Assembly (NCBI RefSeq): GCF_040712315.1
Contig: NC_134017.1
Location: 19,746,001-19,810,000, forward strand
Direction of reading: 5' to 3'
DNA: 64,000 nt
From: Castanea sativa
Lineage: Eukaryota; Streptophyta; Magnoliopsida; Fagales; Fagaceae
The notes beneath the pieces are model-generated. The model made no database searches. It was given only the letters and a program-made list of their open reading frames with translations, and was not told the DNA's origin. Positions 25,065-35,125 of the stretch are shown one piece after another (position 1 is the first letter of the stretch; each line of letters opens with the position of its first letter). The translations under genes were made by a program, and so were the position numbers.

Positions 25065-25470
25065 TTACAACATTTTTAAATAGTAGGCACTCAAAGGAAG
25101 ACTTGGTATCCTAAAAAAGAAAAGCTAACCGTCCTCAAAAAATAATTGATTAGCTAGGCTCCTTAAAAACAAAACAGATTAAATTCTATAAGGATATGAT
25201 GTAAAACCCAAGTTGCAATCTTAACATGCTAGACCATCATATTAAATATTTAAGAATAGACACAAACACACCTAATTAATTCTATTACCAATTTGAAAAT
25301 CCAAGTCAACTGTGAGTTTATTAAGATATTATTATGTATGGTAAAATGTATTGAGTTTTAAGTAAAACACTAATGTGTCAATCTCTTATTAGATGGTGTA
25401 AAATATGAATTTTACACTCCGTCCTTACCAAATTTAGACTTGTGGGATACAAAAATTTAATATAGTAATA
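24292..25470. other. Intergenic DNA with a TA microsatellite
   Basis: No gene recognised. (CATA)n then (TA)n occupies about 25003-25061. Confidence 0.5.
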
Positions 25471-25471
25471 G

Positions 25472-26173
25472 TGTCATGTGTCATACCTGATGCCGAGGAG
25501 GCCGGCGCGGCTCCAAGAAGGCCATATCCTCGGACGGCAAGGCCAGGGAGGCGAGTCATGGCCACGTTGATGGCACATCACCAGAGGAGGCCTCATCGTA
25601 GAGGAAAAACTTCAGAGATAGGGGTTAGCCCTAACATAACTGGAGGGATGATAGTTGCCACAACATTTAATGCACTTCACCAAACTCTCTGGCCGCATTT
25701 ATGTAGAGAAGACCCCTGTACAGTGCTGTTTTGGTTGCCGTAACTCACAAAAAATCTGGGAAGGGCGTTTGATGGAATAAGCACTCAAAAGGCATCTGAT
25801 GGGACAAGCACTCGAAAAGCGTCATACATGATCAAAAGGTGAAAGGCCAAGATCAATTGAAAGAGGTTATATAATGTAAGAGATTCTCCAAGGAGGAGAT
25901 CATCTGGAAATGGTGGAAGAAAAAACTGTAACAACCAAGAACTGAAATTATAACCAAGTCTGAAGAACTACTCTCTTCGGACTTTGCTGAGGAGGGATTT
26001 TCTTTGTACATAGCTTAATTTTCTTTGCTTTCTTACTACCTTGAATCCATTGTGCGCGTTGCTTAATCTATTGGAGCCTAGTTTTGCACACTCTCTACAA
26101 ATTCATTGTATTGGGCTCTTTGGGCCCTAGTTCAGTTACTTCTTGGGCTTAGGACACAAAACTTGACCTTACA
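25472..26173 (+). mobile_element. Probable solo LTR of a Ty3/gypsy element
   Basis: An island of higher GC starting TGTCATACCTGATGCC and ending near CCTTACA. It has the mixed GC-rich 5' part and T-rich 3' part of plant gypsy LTRs. The open frame 25471-25743 is part of this repeat and not like a known protein. No clear target duplication was found, so the ends are approximate. Confidence 0.5.
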
Positions 26174-26406
26174 AAACTTAATATAGAAAGAGTTTTGATA
26201 AGAACAAATTGTCAAGTAGTATCTTTGAATTATAGTGGGCCTTTCATATGGAGCTCATATCATACCTTATAAGAACTTGGAGCGGAAGATCATGGCCTAA
26301 TACTAAAGGTATTGGCAGAGTCATGATTTGACTTGAGAGGGGAAAAATTAATATGTATGATACACTCATATACACATTTAAGTACATCTATATACAATAC
26401 TTGAGA

Positions 26407-26470
<64 letters not shown>

Positions 26471-26866
26471 TGATTTGAATGCTAATTATTAAGTAATATT
26501 TTAAAGTAAAAAGTCCACAAAAAGTGCCATATTACATTTATTTATCTATTAAGGGCTTTTTTTTCATGTGAATAAGGTGATTTGTGATTTATTTTATCAA
26601 AATTGGATTTCCATTTATGAACAAAAAGATTTTATTAAGATTATATTGTTTTCGTTAATATTTACTCATAAAAATTTAAACTATAATAATTAGACTCCTC
26701 ATACTACTAACTGCTAAGGTCTTAATCGTGATGAGTCTGACCTCAAAAATATACAAATGCACGCATGTAAGCATGCATACTGCCCAAGTCAGTAACAAAT
26801 GATCTATATCACACATGTCCATTATCGTGTACTCCCCTTTTTGTGCTTGAAATAATGGATCTAGTT
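26174..26866. other. Intergenic DNA with TA/TATG microsatellite
   Basis: No gene recognised. A (TA)n(TATG)n run lies at about 26409-26470. Confidence 0.5.
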
Positions 26867-27682
26867 CAGCGGCGGAGTCAGGATTTTAGTTGAGGGGGGC
26901 AAGATTAAAATAGTATTAAAAGGACATTAAGTTTTTTCTCCTAATAATTATGCGTTACTTATGAGGACCACTAATTGAATTGCCATGAAAAAAAAAGTGA
27001 TAAACAAGATTTTCACAATACTTTCACAACAAATCATAAGTGGTAAGTTGAAACTGGTTCAAATTTTAACCTACCATTGAAATTAATTTTTTGCTCACCA
27101 ATAACAATCAGTAACAACCTGTTATTTAAGATTTGTTGTAAAGTGTTGTTAAATTTTTGTGGACATAGAATTTCTTAAAGTTAAAACAATTATACATTCT
27201 ACTGTAAAAAGCTCACAAACTGATGTGACAAGAATGTATAGTGCTAAAACAATATAATAAATTAATGTTTGAATGAATTTTTTAATGATTGATAATATGT
27301 CAATTTGTAAAATTTGTAGTATTCATAGCATTACTTCACAAGAAAAGTGTTGTGAATAGTTAACTGAAAATAATAGTTGAGAAAAAAAGGAACAATGAAA
27401 TGGGTGAAGATGTTGTGGTGAGATAAAACTAATAAGAATAGTAAATTTTGTGAAAAAGTTATATGATTTGATATGTGGGAGAAGATTTTTTTTTTTTTTC
27501 CTACTTTCTTGGTGTTAAGGGTCTGTACATATATAAAAGTAAGTCTTTTTTTTTTTTTTTGGGTAAAGTACCAAAGAATAGTTCATAATATACCTATTTC
27601 AAGGATTTTTTTTTTTTTTTTTTTTTAAGGAGCCAAGGGGGCAACTGCCCCCCCTACCTCAACCCCCCTGGCACTGCCTCTG
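26867..27682. mobile_element. hAT miniature element, relative of 21337-21888
   Basis: The ends are CAGCGGCGGAGTCAGG and CCTGGCACTGCCTCTG. The flanks ATCTAGTT and ATCTTGCT match at 6 of 8. It shares the GGGGGCAAGATT-like head and the GGGGGCAACTGCCCCCCCT tail with the element at 21337. The interior is AT-rich with T runs and no coding sequence. Confidence 0.75.
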
Positions 27683-27796
27683 ATCTTGCTGGTGTGGCTT
27701 AAACATGCAAACATTGATGAATAATTGGGTCATTGAGTGCCTAGAGAGGCAAATATGGCAGTCCATATTTTAGGAAAGTGGTATTTGCAAAATGTT

Positions 27797-28288
27797 TTTG
27801 TTTTTGTTTTTTTTTTTTTTTGTTCTTTTTTGAGAAACCAGACCACTGGTCTGGGAATTTATTCAAAAACTAAATCAATGAATATCACAAAAAACAAAGG
27901 GAGCAATGTCAGCAGGTAGGTCTTCAAACCACATCTGAAGCCCCACACTAGAACTAGCTTTCTTTGCTAACGCATAATCTACAGAATTACACACACGACT
28001 AACATAATTAAAAGCAATACACTGAAAAGTAGAGGCTTGAACATGAATATCATCTAGAATGTTCCCGTAGCTAGTGAGCTCGCTCGTCCCATGCTGAAGA
28101 GCATCAATGACTATGGCGGAATCCCCTTCAATAACCACACGAGAAAGACCAAGCTCTAAAGCAAACTAGACAGCCCGTTGACAGCCTAAAGCTTCCAACT
28201 TAGCCACAGACCAACCAAGAGAAGTGGACATGAAGAGCGCTCCAATAGCTGCACCACAATTGTCACGCACTATAACACCTAACCTAGC
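27797..28288 (-). mobile_element. LINE 3' end (RNase H domain), part 1
   Basis: Minus-strand translation gives the C-terminal RNase H of a plant LINE: LGVIVRDNCGAA, AKLEALGCQRAV, VVIEGDSAIVIDALQH and a final DIH-stop, with the A-rich tail at about 27797-27823 (T on the plus strand). The domain is cut at 28288 by the Tat element; its N-terminal strand (SNFDATVFQSLNLA) resumes at 38310. Confidence 0.85.
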
Positions 28289-28810
28289 TGAAGGGGATAA
28301 AAAATAGAAGATGGATATTCCCATAAAACTTGAAGGGACGGAGAGCATGAAGATGGATTGGCACCATAGGTGACGCGACTATGACGGTTAAATTTTGCTG
28401 AGTATCCGTCAGGTATAAGTTAATTGTAGATTCCTGGTTGCATGTCATATGATATGTTTCAAATGAACTTTTGCTTTATCCTTGCGCAAACGTACACATT
28501 TGGACTTCTTGCGACACACGTTTGAGAAGACTCCTATATGGAAAGAAACTTGAGAAGGAAGTTGTATCCTAAAAGAAAAGCAATTCCATCCAATATAAAT
28601 ACCCCAGAAACCCTAGATATGAAGGTACGCACAATATTCTTAACTCTGGCATTCTAGGGTTAAAGAAACAAGATTCTAACTTGACCTTCGGAGGGTTTTT
28701 GGCCGGCACCACACCGGTGCTCTCTTTTAGGTCCATTATTTTCTTTTTGCAGGTATAGCTTTAGGCGGAGGGGTGCTTGCAACTCACTGGCGATATTTTC
28801 GGCTTCATCA
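28289..28810 (+). repeat. 5' LTR of element 1
   Basis: A TATAAATA box lies at 28594-28601, a good candidate for the promoter of the genomic transcript. The first base after the LTR is followed by the TGG of the primer-binding site at 28813. Confidence 0.93.
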
Positions 28811-28885
28811 GTTGGCGCTGTCTATGGGAAAGAGAAAATCTTCCGATTACTTTAGCCTCGCTCTATTCCTGAGACAAAGAGTTGC

Positions 28886-31006
28886 ATGGCACTCACTCGA
28901 TCGATGGCGACGAACAACAATCAAGGCGACGAACCGCACGCCACCGCTCTAGAGAGGCAGGTCCAAACGCTTGCGGCGGCGGTTGAGCGCCTCATCAAGC
29001 AGAATCATGATTTGGAAGAACAGTTGCGACAAAGGACCGCACACCCAAGTGCACCACAGGAAGATCAGGAGGGCGCTAGTCCGGAAGGAAGGAACGCAGA
29101 AAGACCTGAGGGCAGTAACGCTCTAACCAGACCTGAGCGACAAGAAAACAATCAACCACCGGTCTTAGACGCTGTACCGACTCACATAGCCGCCGAAATG
29201 CAGGAGATGAGGGAACACATGGATGTGATGATGAACGCCCTTAGAGGAAGGGTATCCAGCAACCTAGACGACCTCGTCCATAGAACGGATTCACCATTCA
29301 CAGCGTTGGTGAATTCATGCCCCGTTCCTCCAAAGTTCTGCATGCCCCATATGGAAAACTACGACGAATCCAAAGACCCGTTGGATCACCTGGAGTCTTT
29401 CAGAACCCTAATGCATCTCCAGGGTGTACCGGATGAAATCATGTGCAGGGCTTTTCTCACCACCTTGAAAGGGCCTGCGAGGGATTGGTACAGTAGGCTG
29501 ACGCCTAATTCCATCGGCACTTTTAAGGAACTAGGCGCACAGTTTGTATCACACTTTATTGGAAGTCATCGACACAAGAGGTCTATTGCACGTATACTGG
29601 GTATTAAGCAACGCGAAGGTGAGACATTGAGGTCTTATATAGCCCGCTTCAACAAGGAATCCCTCTCGATTGACGAGGCATATGACAAGATACACAAGGC
29701 AGCATTCACGAACGGGTTACGAGAGGGTAAGTTCTTGTTTTCTCTCTGCAAGAATGACCCAAAGACTATGTCCGATGTATATTACAGGGCGACGAAGTAT
29801 ATGAACGCGGAGGATGCCTTGCTGGCCAGAGACGACTATAAGCCAAGAAAAAGGGAAAGACAGGAAGATATGAAACAAGATAATGGACGAAAAATGGCAA
29901 TAACTAGGGATCGACGAGAAGACCAGAGATCCAAACCACCTTCGGGGAGGTTTACAAGTTTCACCCCCCTCACAGCCCCAATTGACCAAGTGTTAATGCA
30001 AATCAAAGATGAAGGAAGCTTGACATTCCCGGGCAAGCTGAAGGGAGATCCGAACAAGAGGCCAAGAGATAGATATTGCCATTTTCATCGTGACCACGAC
30101 CATGATACAACGGACTGTTATGACCTGAAACAACAGATCGAAGCCCTTATAAGGCAGGGAAGGTTGCAGAGGTTCGTGCGGAAGGAGAGAACGGATCAAC
30201 CCCAGGAGCCGAATCCTAGACGGGAAAACGAACGTCCCAGACCACCGGTAGCAGACATACGGATGATAATAGGGGGCAGCACTTCAACGGGATTGTCCAA
30301 AAAGGCCAGAAAGACCTATTTGCGGACGGTTCAAAGTGTCCAGTCGACGGGCCCATCACTAGAAAGAATAGGACGGAACAACTCCCGTATCGAGTTTTCT
30401 GAAGAAGAGGCCCGACGCCTTCACCACCCCCATGACGACGCGCTTGTTGTTAGTATACAGGTAGGAGACTTCAACATCCACCGAGTCTTAGTGGATAACG
30501 GGAGCTCGGCAGATATCCTTTACTACCCCGCGTTCCAGCAGATGGGGATTGCCAAAGAGCGCCTAACTCCAACATGCACGCCCCTCATTGGCTTTGGTGG
30601 AACTCGGGTCTATCCTTTAGGATCCGTCACGTTGCCGGTGACAGTAGGAGACTACCCACAACAAATAGTCAAGGATGTTTCCTTTCTCGTGGTCGATTGC
30701 TCCTCGGCGTATAACGCCATACTCGGGCGACCCACCCTCAATGCATGGAAGGCCGTCACTTCTACTTACCATCTGATGATCAAGTTTCCCACCCAATATG
30801 GAGTTGGAGAATTGCGCGGAAATCAGGTGGCTGCGCAGGAATGTTATGTTGCCATGATGGAGATGGATGACCATGTACAAGCAATGAACATCGAAGAACA
30901 GAGAGCAGTAGCAGAACCCGTGGAGAAATTGGAAGAGGTACAACTGGATGATTCGAAGCCCGATCGGACCACCAGAATAGGGACCTCGGTCAACCAAACG
31001 GTTTGA
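28886..31006 (+). CDS. Gag-protease polyprotein of element 1
   Basis: 706 codons. Order: an N-terminal coiled region, the capsid-like retrotransposon gag domain (about residues 150-310, with LKGPARDWYSRL), a nucleocapsid-like block at about 395-425 (CHFHRDHDHDTTDC, a Cys/His motif usual in Tat gag), and an aspartic protease around residue 535 with VLVDNGSSADIL. Gag packages the RNA; the protease matures the polyprotein. The frame ends at TGA 31004-31006, yet the same frame continues into RT with only 36 nt between the stop and the next Met. In relatives gag and pol are one frame, so the TGA probably arose from CGA. Confidence 0.92.
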   Translation: MALTRSMATNNNQGDEPHATALERQVQTLAAAVERLIKQNHDLEEQLRQRTAHPSAPQEDQEGASPEGRNAERPEGSNALTRPERQENNQPPVLDAVPTHIAAEMQEMREHMDVMMNALRGRVSSNLDDLVHRTDSPFTALVNSCPVPPKFCMPHMENYDESKDPLDHLESFRTLMHLQGVPDEIMCRAFLTTLKGPARDWYSRLTPNSIGTFKELGAQFVSHFIGSHRHKRSIARILGIKQREGETLRSYIARFNKESLSIDEAYDKIHKAAFTNGLREGKFLFSLCKNDPKTMSDVYYRATKYMNAEDALLARDDYKPRKRERQEDMKQDNGRKMAITRDRREDQRSKPPSGRFTSFTPLTAPIDQVLMQIKDEGSLTFPGKLKGDPNKRPRDRYCHFHRDHDHDTTDCYDLKQQIEALIRQGRLQRFVRKERTDQPQEPNPRRENERPRPPVADIRMIIGGSTSTGLSKKARKTYLRTVQSVQSTGPSLERIGRNNSRIEFSEEEARRLHHPHDDALVVSIQVGDFNIHRVLVDNGSSADILYYPAFQQMGIAKERLTPTCTPLIGFGGTRVYPLGSVTLPVTVGDYPQQIVKDVSFLVVDCSSAYNAILGRPTLNAWKAVTSTYHLMIKFPTQYGVGELRGNQVAAQECYVAMMEMDDHVQAMNIEEQRAVAEPVEKLEEVQLDDSKPDRTTRIGTSVNQTV

Positions 31007-31042
31007 CATACGCTCTTACTATTCCTCAAAGAGAACCAAGAC

Positions 31043-32326
31043 GTGTTTGCATGGAGCCATGATGACATGCCAGGAATAGATCCAGCAGTCATAGTTCATA
31101 AATTGAACGTATCACCTTCCTTCCCCCCAGTTCGACAAAAGAAGCGCGTGTTTGCCCCTGAACGGGATCGAGCCGCAGCAGAGGAAGTGCAGAAGCTACG
31201 AGAAGCGAACTCCATACGAGAGGTGTACTACCCAAACTGGCTGGCAAATGTGGTAATGGTCAAAAAGTCAAATGGGAAGTGGAGAATGTGCGTTGACTTC
31301 ACGGATCTAAATAAAGCGTGCCCTAAAGACAGTTACCCGCTCCCACGGATTGACGCCTTAGTGGACTCCACCGCAAGACATGAGTTGTTGAGCTTCATGG
31401 ACGCCTTCTCGGGGTATAACCAGATTAAGTTGGAGAAGACAGACCATGAGAAAACATCATTTGTGACGAGCCAAGGGCTTTTTTGCTACAAGGTGATGCC
31501 ATTCGGGCTCAAGAATGCAGGAGCCACGTACCAACGATTAATGAACAAAATGTTCGCGCACCAAATTGGCCGGAACGTCCAGGTCTACGTAGATGACATG
31601 TTGGTGAAAAGTGTAAAGGTGTCGGATCATCTGAGGGACCTCCAGGAGACTTTCAACACTCTTCGAACGTACAAAATGAAGCTGAATCCAAGCAAATGCG
31701 CATTCGGAGTAACTATTGGAAAATTCCTAGGATTCATGGTGTCCCAGCGGGGCATTGAGGTCAACCCCGAGAAAGTGAAAGCAATTATGGAGCTATCTCC
31801 TCCGAGGACGGTGAAGGAAGTACAAAGCTTGACAGGGAAGATAGCAGCCCTAAACAGGTTCGTATCGAGAGCAACGGACAAGTGTCTACCTTTCTTCAGA
31901 ACACTAAGAAGATCTTTCGAGTGGACGGACGAATGCCAAAGGGCATTTGAGGAGTTAAAAGCATATCTCTCTGCCCCGCCATTGCTTAGTCCATCCGCGC
32001 CGGGGGAGGAATTGCTCCTGTACCTTGCCGTCTCATCAATAGCGGTAAGTGCAGCTCTCATCAAAGAGGAAGGGAAGATACAAAAGTCCGTGTACTTTAT
32101 TAGCCGAGCGCTAAGAGGCGCAGAGGGGAGATACCTACGGATGGAGAAACTTGCCTTCGCTCTTGTAACTGTAGCTCGAAAACTGAAGCCCTATTTTCAA
32201 GCACATACCATAATAGTCCTGACGGATCAGCCCCTGCGGAGGGCAATGAACAATCCTGAAACTGCCGGACGGATGGCTTTATGGGCTGTCGAGCTGAGTG
32301 AGTACGATATCCAATACCAGCTGTGA
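31043..32326 (+). CDS. Reverse transcriptase and RNase H of element 1
   Basis: 427 codons in the same frame as gag. RT landmarks: VKKSNGKWRMCVDFTDLNKA, the FMDAFSGYNQI strand with its catalytic Asp, PFGLKNAGATYQRLMN, and the catalytic YVDDML. The connection and first RNase H follow, ending in LTDQPLRRAMNNPETAGRM. It copies the element RNA into DNA in the cytoplasmic particle. The frame shifts at about 32317-32320 and again by about 32380, so this ORF is cut off from the rest of pol. Confidence 0.92.
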   Translation: MFAWSHDDMPGIDPAVIVHKLNVSPSFPPVRQKKRVFAPERDRAAAEEVQKLREANSIREVYYPNWLANVVMVKKSNGKWRMCVDFTDLNKACPKDSYPLPRIDALVDSTARHELLSFMDAFSGYNQIKLEKTDHEKTSFVTSQGLFCYKVMPFGLKNAGATYQRLMNKMFAHQIGRNVQVYVDDMLVKSVKVSDHLRDLQETFNTLRTYKMKLNPSKCAFGVTIGKFLGFMVSQRGIEVNPEKVKAIMELSPPRTVKEVQSLTGKIAALNRFVSRATDKCLPFFRTLRRSFEWTDECQRAFEELKAYLSAPPLLSPSAPGEELLLYLAVSSIAVSAALIKEEGKIQKSVYFISRALRGAEGRYLRMEKLAFALVTVARKLKPYFQAHTIIVLTDQPLRRAMNNPETAGRMALWAVELSEYDIQYQL

Positions 32327-32657
32327 AAGGACAAATATTGGCAGACTTCATCGCGGAATTCACTACACCTGAGGAGTAGGGGCAGAAGAGACGCCCACAT
32401 GGAAAATTCACATAGACGGATCCTCCAATAAGCACGCGGGAGGAGTAGGACTTGTACTCCATACCCCAGAAGGAGATAAGATTGAATGCATGATCCGTCT
32501 GGAGTTCCCTACTACGAATAATGAAGCGGAGTATGAGGCCCTGATGGCGGGATTGGAGCTTGTAATAGCGGCTGGGGCCAGGAAGGTAGTGGTCTACTCC
32601 GATTCCCAAATCGTAGCTAGCTAAGTTAATGGGAGCTATGATTGTAGGAGTGAACGA
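32327..32657 (+). pseudogene. Second (archaeal-type) RNase H of element 1, broken
   Basis: Read in the integrase frame: WKIHIDGSSNKHAGG, then NNEAEYEALMAGLEL, then VVVYSDSQIVAS, and after the stop REENQEADRLAKAA. These carry the D, E, D, D positions of an RNase H fold. A second RNase H between the first one and integrase is a known mark of the Tat lineage. TAA at 32622-32624 interrupts it, and TAG occurs upstream in the other frame. Confidence 0.8.
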
Positions 32658-34106
32658 ATGAGAAGGTACCTCGGAGAAGTGAAGGGTCGAACGAGTGACC
32701 TCCAATTCACGATAGCTCAGATCCCGAGAGAAGAGAATCAAGAAGCGGATCGACTCGCAAAGGCTGCTTTGGCCGAACCTATGATCGTCCCAGAGCAGGT
32801 ATTGTCCTTCATCCAACACTCATCGCTGCTAGATAATGTTCGAGTGCAGGAATTAAGCACTGAAGACGATTGGACGGTTCCAATTGTGGCGTACCTCAAG
32901 GACGGCAAGCTGCCAGACGGGAAGGAAGACGCAAGGAAATTGAAGGTTAGGGCTGCCCGATTCACACTGATAAAAGACATTCTCTACAAAAGAGGATTCT
33001 CCCGACCATATCTGAGATGCCTTGGCCATGACGAAGCAGACTATGTGATGAGGGAAGTTCATGAAGGAATTTGTGGAAACCACTCCGGATCAAGGTCTCT
33101 GGTGCACAAGCTACTCCGAGCAGGGTACTATTGGCCGACAATGCAGAAGGATGCCCACATGTACGTTAGAGCCTGTGATAAGTGTCAGCGGTTTGGAAAT
33201 CTTATAAGACAGCCAACGGAGGAACTTACACTCATGACGGCCCCGTGGCCATTCGCACAATGGGGGTTAGACATCATGGGTCCATTTCCAATAGCGGTAA
33301 GACAATTGAAGTTCTTGGTAGTTGGTATCGACTACTTCACCAAGTGGGTGGAAGCAGAAGCTTTTGCTACTATCACGGAGAAAAACATTCGCAACTTTGT
33401 ATGGAGAAGTATTATTTGCCGATATGGGATCCCAAGAGTGCTCGTTTCGAACAATGGGAAGCAATTTGACAACGATGCGTTCCGAGACTTTTGTTCTCAG
33501 CTGGGAATCAAGAATCACTACTCGTCGCCCGCTCATCCACAGGCCAATGGACAAGTTGAAGTTACGAACCGGTCCTTGTTAAAGATCATCAAGACCCGGC
33601 TCGAGGGGGGAAAAGGCATATGGCCAGACGAACTACCAAGTGTGCTATGGGCGTACAGAACAACGGCAAGAACACCAACAGGAGAGACACCATTTCGATT
33701 GGCGTTCGGTGCTGAGGCCCTTATACCGGCAGAAATAGGATTGAGGAGCTACCGCGTGGAAAGCTATGACAAGAGCAAGAATGTTGAAGCATTACGTCTA
33801 GGGCTTGACCTTGTAGATGAAGTCAGGGCAACAACAGCCCAGAGACTGGCGCGGTACCAAGACATGATGGAAAAACATTACAACTCCAAGGTTCGGCACC
33901 AGGACTTCAAGGTTGGAGATCTAGTGTTACGAAAAGTGCTTGGCGCTACGAAGGATGCGTCCTTGGGAAAGCTGGGTCCTAACTGGGAAGGCCCGTACAG
34001 AATCATCTCATGGCGCAGGAAAGGAACGTACTACTTGGAGACATTAGACGGAAGGAAGTTGGGCCATCCCTGGAACACGGAGCACCTGAAGAAGTACTAC
34101 CAGTAG
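32658..34106 (+). CDS. End of second RNase H plus integrase of element 1
   Basis: 482 codons. It starts with the last helix of the second RNase H, then the zinc-binding HHCC region (VHEGICGNHSG to CDKCQRFG), then the integrase core with WGLDIMGPF (first Asp), VLVSNNGKQFDN (the second catalytic Asp is Asn here), and ANGQVEVTNRSL (Glu). It closes with the VGDLVLRKV and WEGPYRI segments of the C-terminal domain. The missing second Asp means it should not catalyse strand transfer. Confidence 0.9.
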   Translation: MRRYLGEVKGRTSDLQFTIAQIPREENQEADRLAKAALAEPMIVPEQVLSFIQHSSLLDNVRVQELSTEDDWTVPIVAYLKDGKLPDGKEDARKLKVRAARFTLIKDILYKRGFSRPYLRCLGHDEADYVMREVHEGICGNHSGSRSLVHKLLRAGYYWPTMQKDAHMYVRACDKCQRFGNLIRQPTEELTLMTAPWPFAQWGLDIMGPFPIAVRQLKFLVVGIDYFTKWVEAEAFATITEKNIRNFVWRSIICRYGIPRVLVSNNGKQFDNDAFRDFCSQLGIKNHYSSPAHPQANGQVEVTNRSLLKIIKTRLEGGKGIWPDELPSVLWAYRTTARTPTGETPFRLAFGAEALIPAEIGLRSYRVESYDKSKNVEALRLGLDLVDEVRATTAQRLARYQDMMEKHYNSKVRHQDFKVGDLVLRKVLGATKDASLGKLGPNWEGPYRIISWRRKGTYYLETLDGRKLGHPWNTEHLKKYYQ

Positions 34107-34257
34107 TGCAGCAGTCACAAGACGATACCTACTGCCTTATTTTTCAGTTTAATTTTAGACAGTCATAGCTTTTACTTTTTAGAACTCAAGTTTTCTTTTC
34201 CATTAACAATTTGGTTTGTTGAACTTATGAGGGGAATTTTAATTTAGAAAATACGAA

Positions 34258-34990
34258 ATGCATGTTGATGAAAATCTACAAGTCCAAAAGTGGGCGGATC
34301 ATTCCAAAATGGTGAAAATCTACAAGTCCATAGAGTGGACGGATCACCCAAAAGGTAAAGAGTCTACGAAGTCCACAAAATGGACGGATCATCCAAAGGA
34401 TGAAAAACCTACAAGTCCACAAAATGGACGGATCATCCAAAGGATGAAAAACCTACAAGTCCACAAAGTGGACGGCTCATCCAAAGGATGAAAACCCTAC
34501 GAGTCCACAAAGTGGACGGATAATCCGAAGGATGAAAAACCTATAAGTCCACAAAGTGGACGGCTCATCCAAAGGATGAAAACCCTACAAGTCCACAAAG
34601 TGGACGGATCATCCAAAGGATGAAAAATCTACAAGTCCACAAAGTGGACGGATCACCCAAAGGGTGAAAAATCTAGAAGTCCACAAAGTGGACGGATCAT
34701 CCTAGAGATGAAAACCTAAGTCCACAAAGTGGACGGATCACCTAAAGGGTGAAAAATCTAGAAGTCCACAAAGTGGATGGATCATCCCAGAGATGAAAAC
34801 CTAAGTCCACAAAGTGGACGGATCATCCCAAGGATGAAATTCTACTAATCCACGTGGTGGACGGATCATCTGAAGGATGAAAATTTTACAAATCCATAAA
34901 GTAGACGGACAATATAAAAGATTAGAAAACCTAGTTCACAAAGTGGACGGGTAGCAAAAGTATATCTGAAAGTCCAAACAAAGGACGGAC
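34258..34990 (+). repeat. Tandem array of about 44-bp double-hairpin units in element 1
   Basis: Roughly 15-17 units between the integrase stop and the antisense gene. A typical unit holds two perfect stems with an AAA loop: GTCCAC-AAA-GTGGAC and TCATCC-AAA-GGATGA. Units vary mainly between the stems; the right-hand end is more diverged. Open frames here follow the repeat and are not real genes. Confidence 0.88.
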
Positions 34991-35125
34991 GTCTAAAACT
35001 TTTCACTGGAGACGGGTTACCAAAATCAGATAAACATGCGACGGATAATAATCAAAGCAAACAAGCAATAAAGGATTCCATAAGTTAAAATGTAACAATT
35101 ACAAGCGATGGTTCAACATGTTTGT

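Noticed and set aside
25471..25743. Arg-rich open frame
   Set aside because: It falls at the start of an LTR-like repeat and looks like chance coding in GC-rich LTR sequence.
32622..32624. Stop in pol read as programmed readthrough
   Set aside because: Frameshifts lie nearby and the integrase has lost a catalytic Asp, so plain decay is the simpler reading.
34258..34491. Open frame over the tandem array
   Set aside because: It only translates the 44-bp repeat; no independent coding signal.
34258..34990. CRISPR-like array of regularly spaced repeats
   Set aside because: This is a plant retrotransposon; the spacers are not unique and the units are simple tandem repeats.
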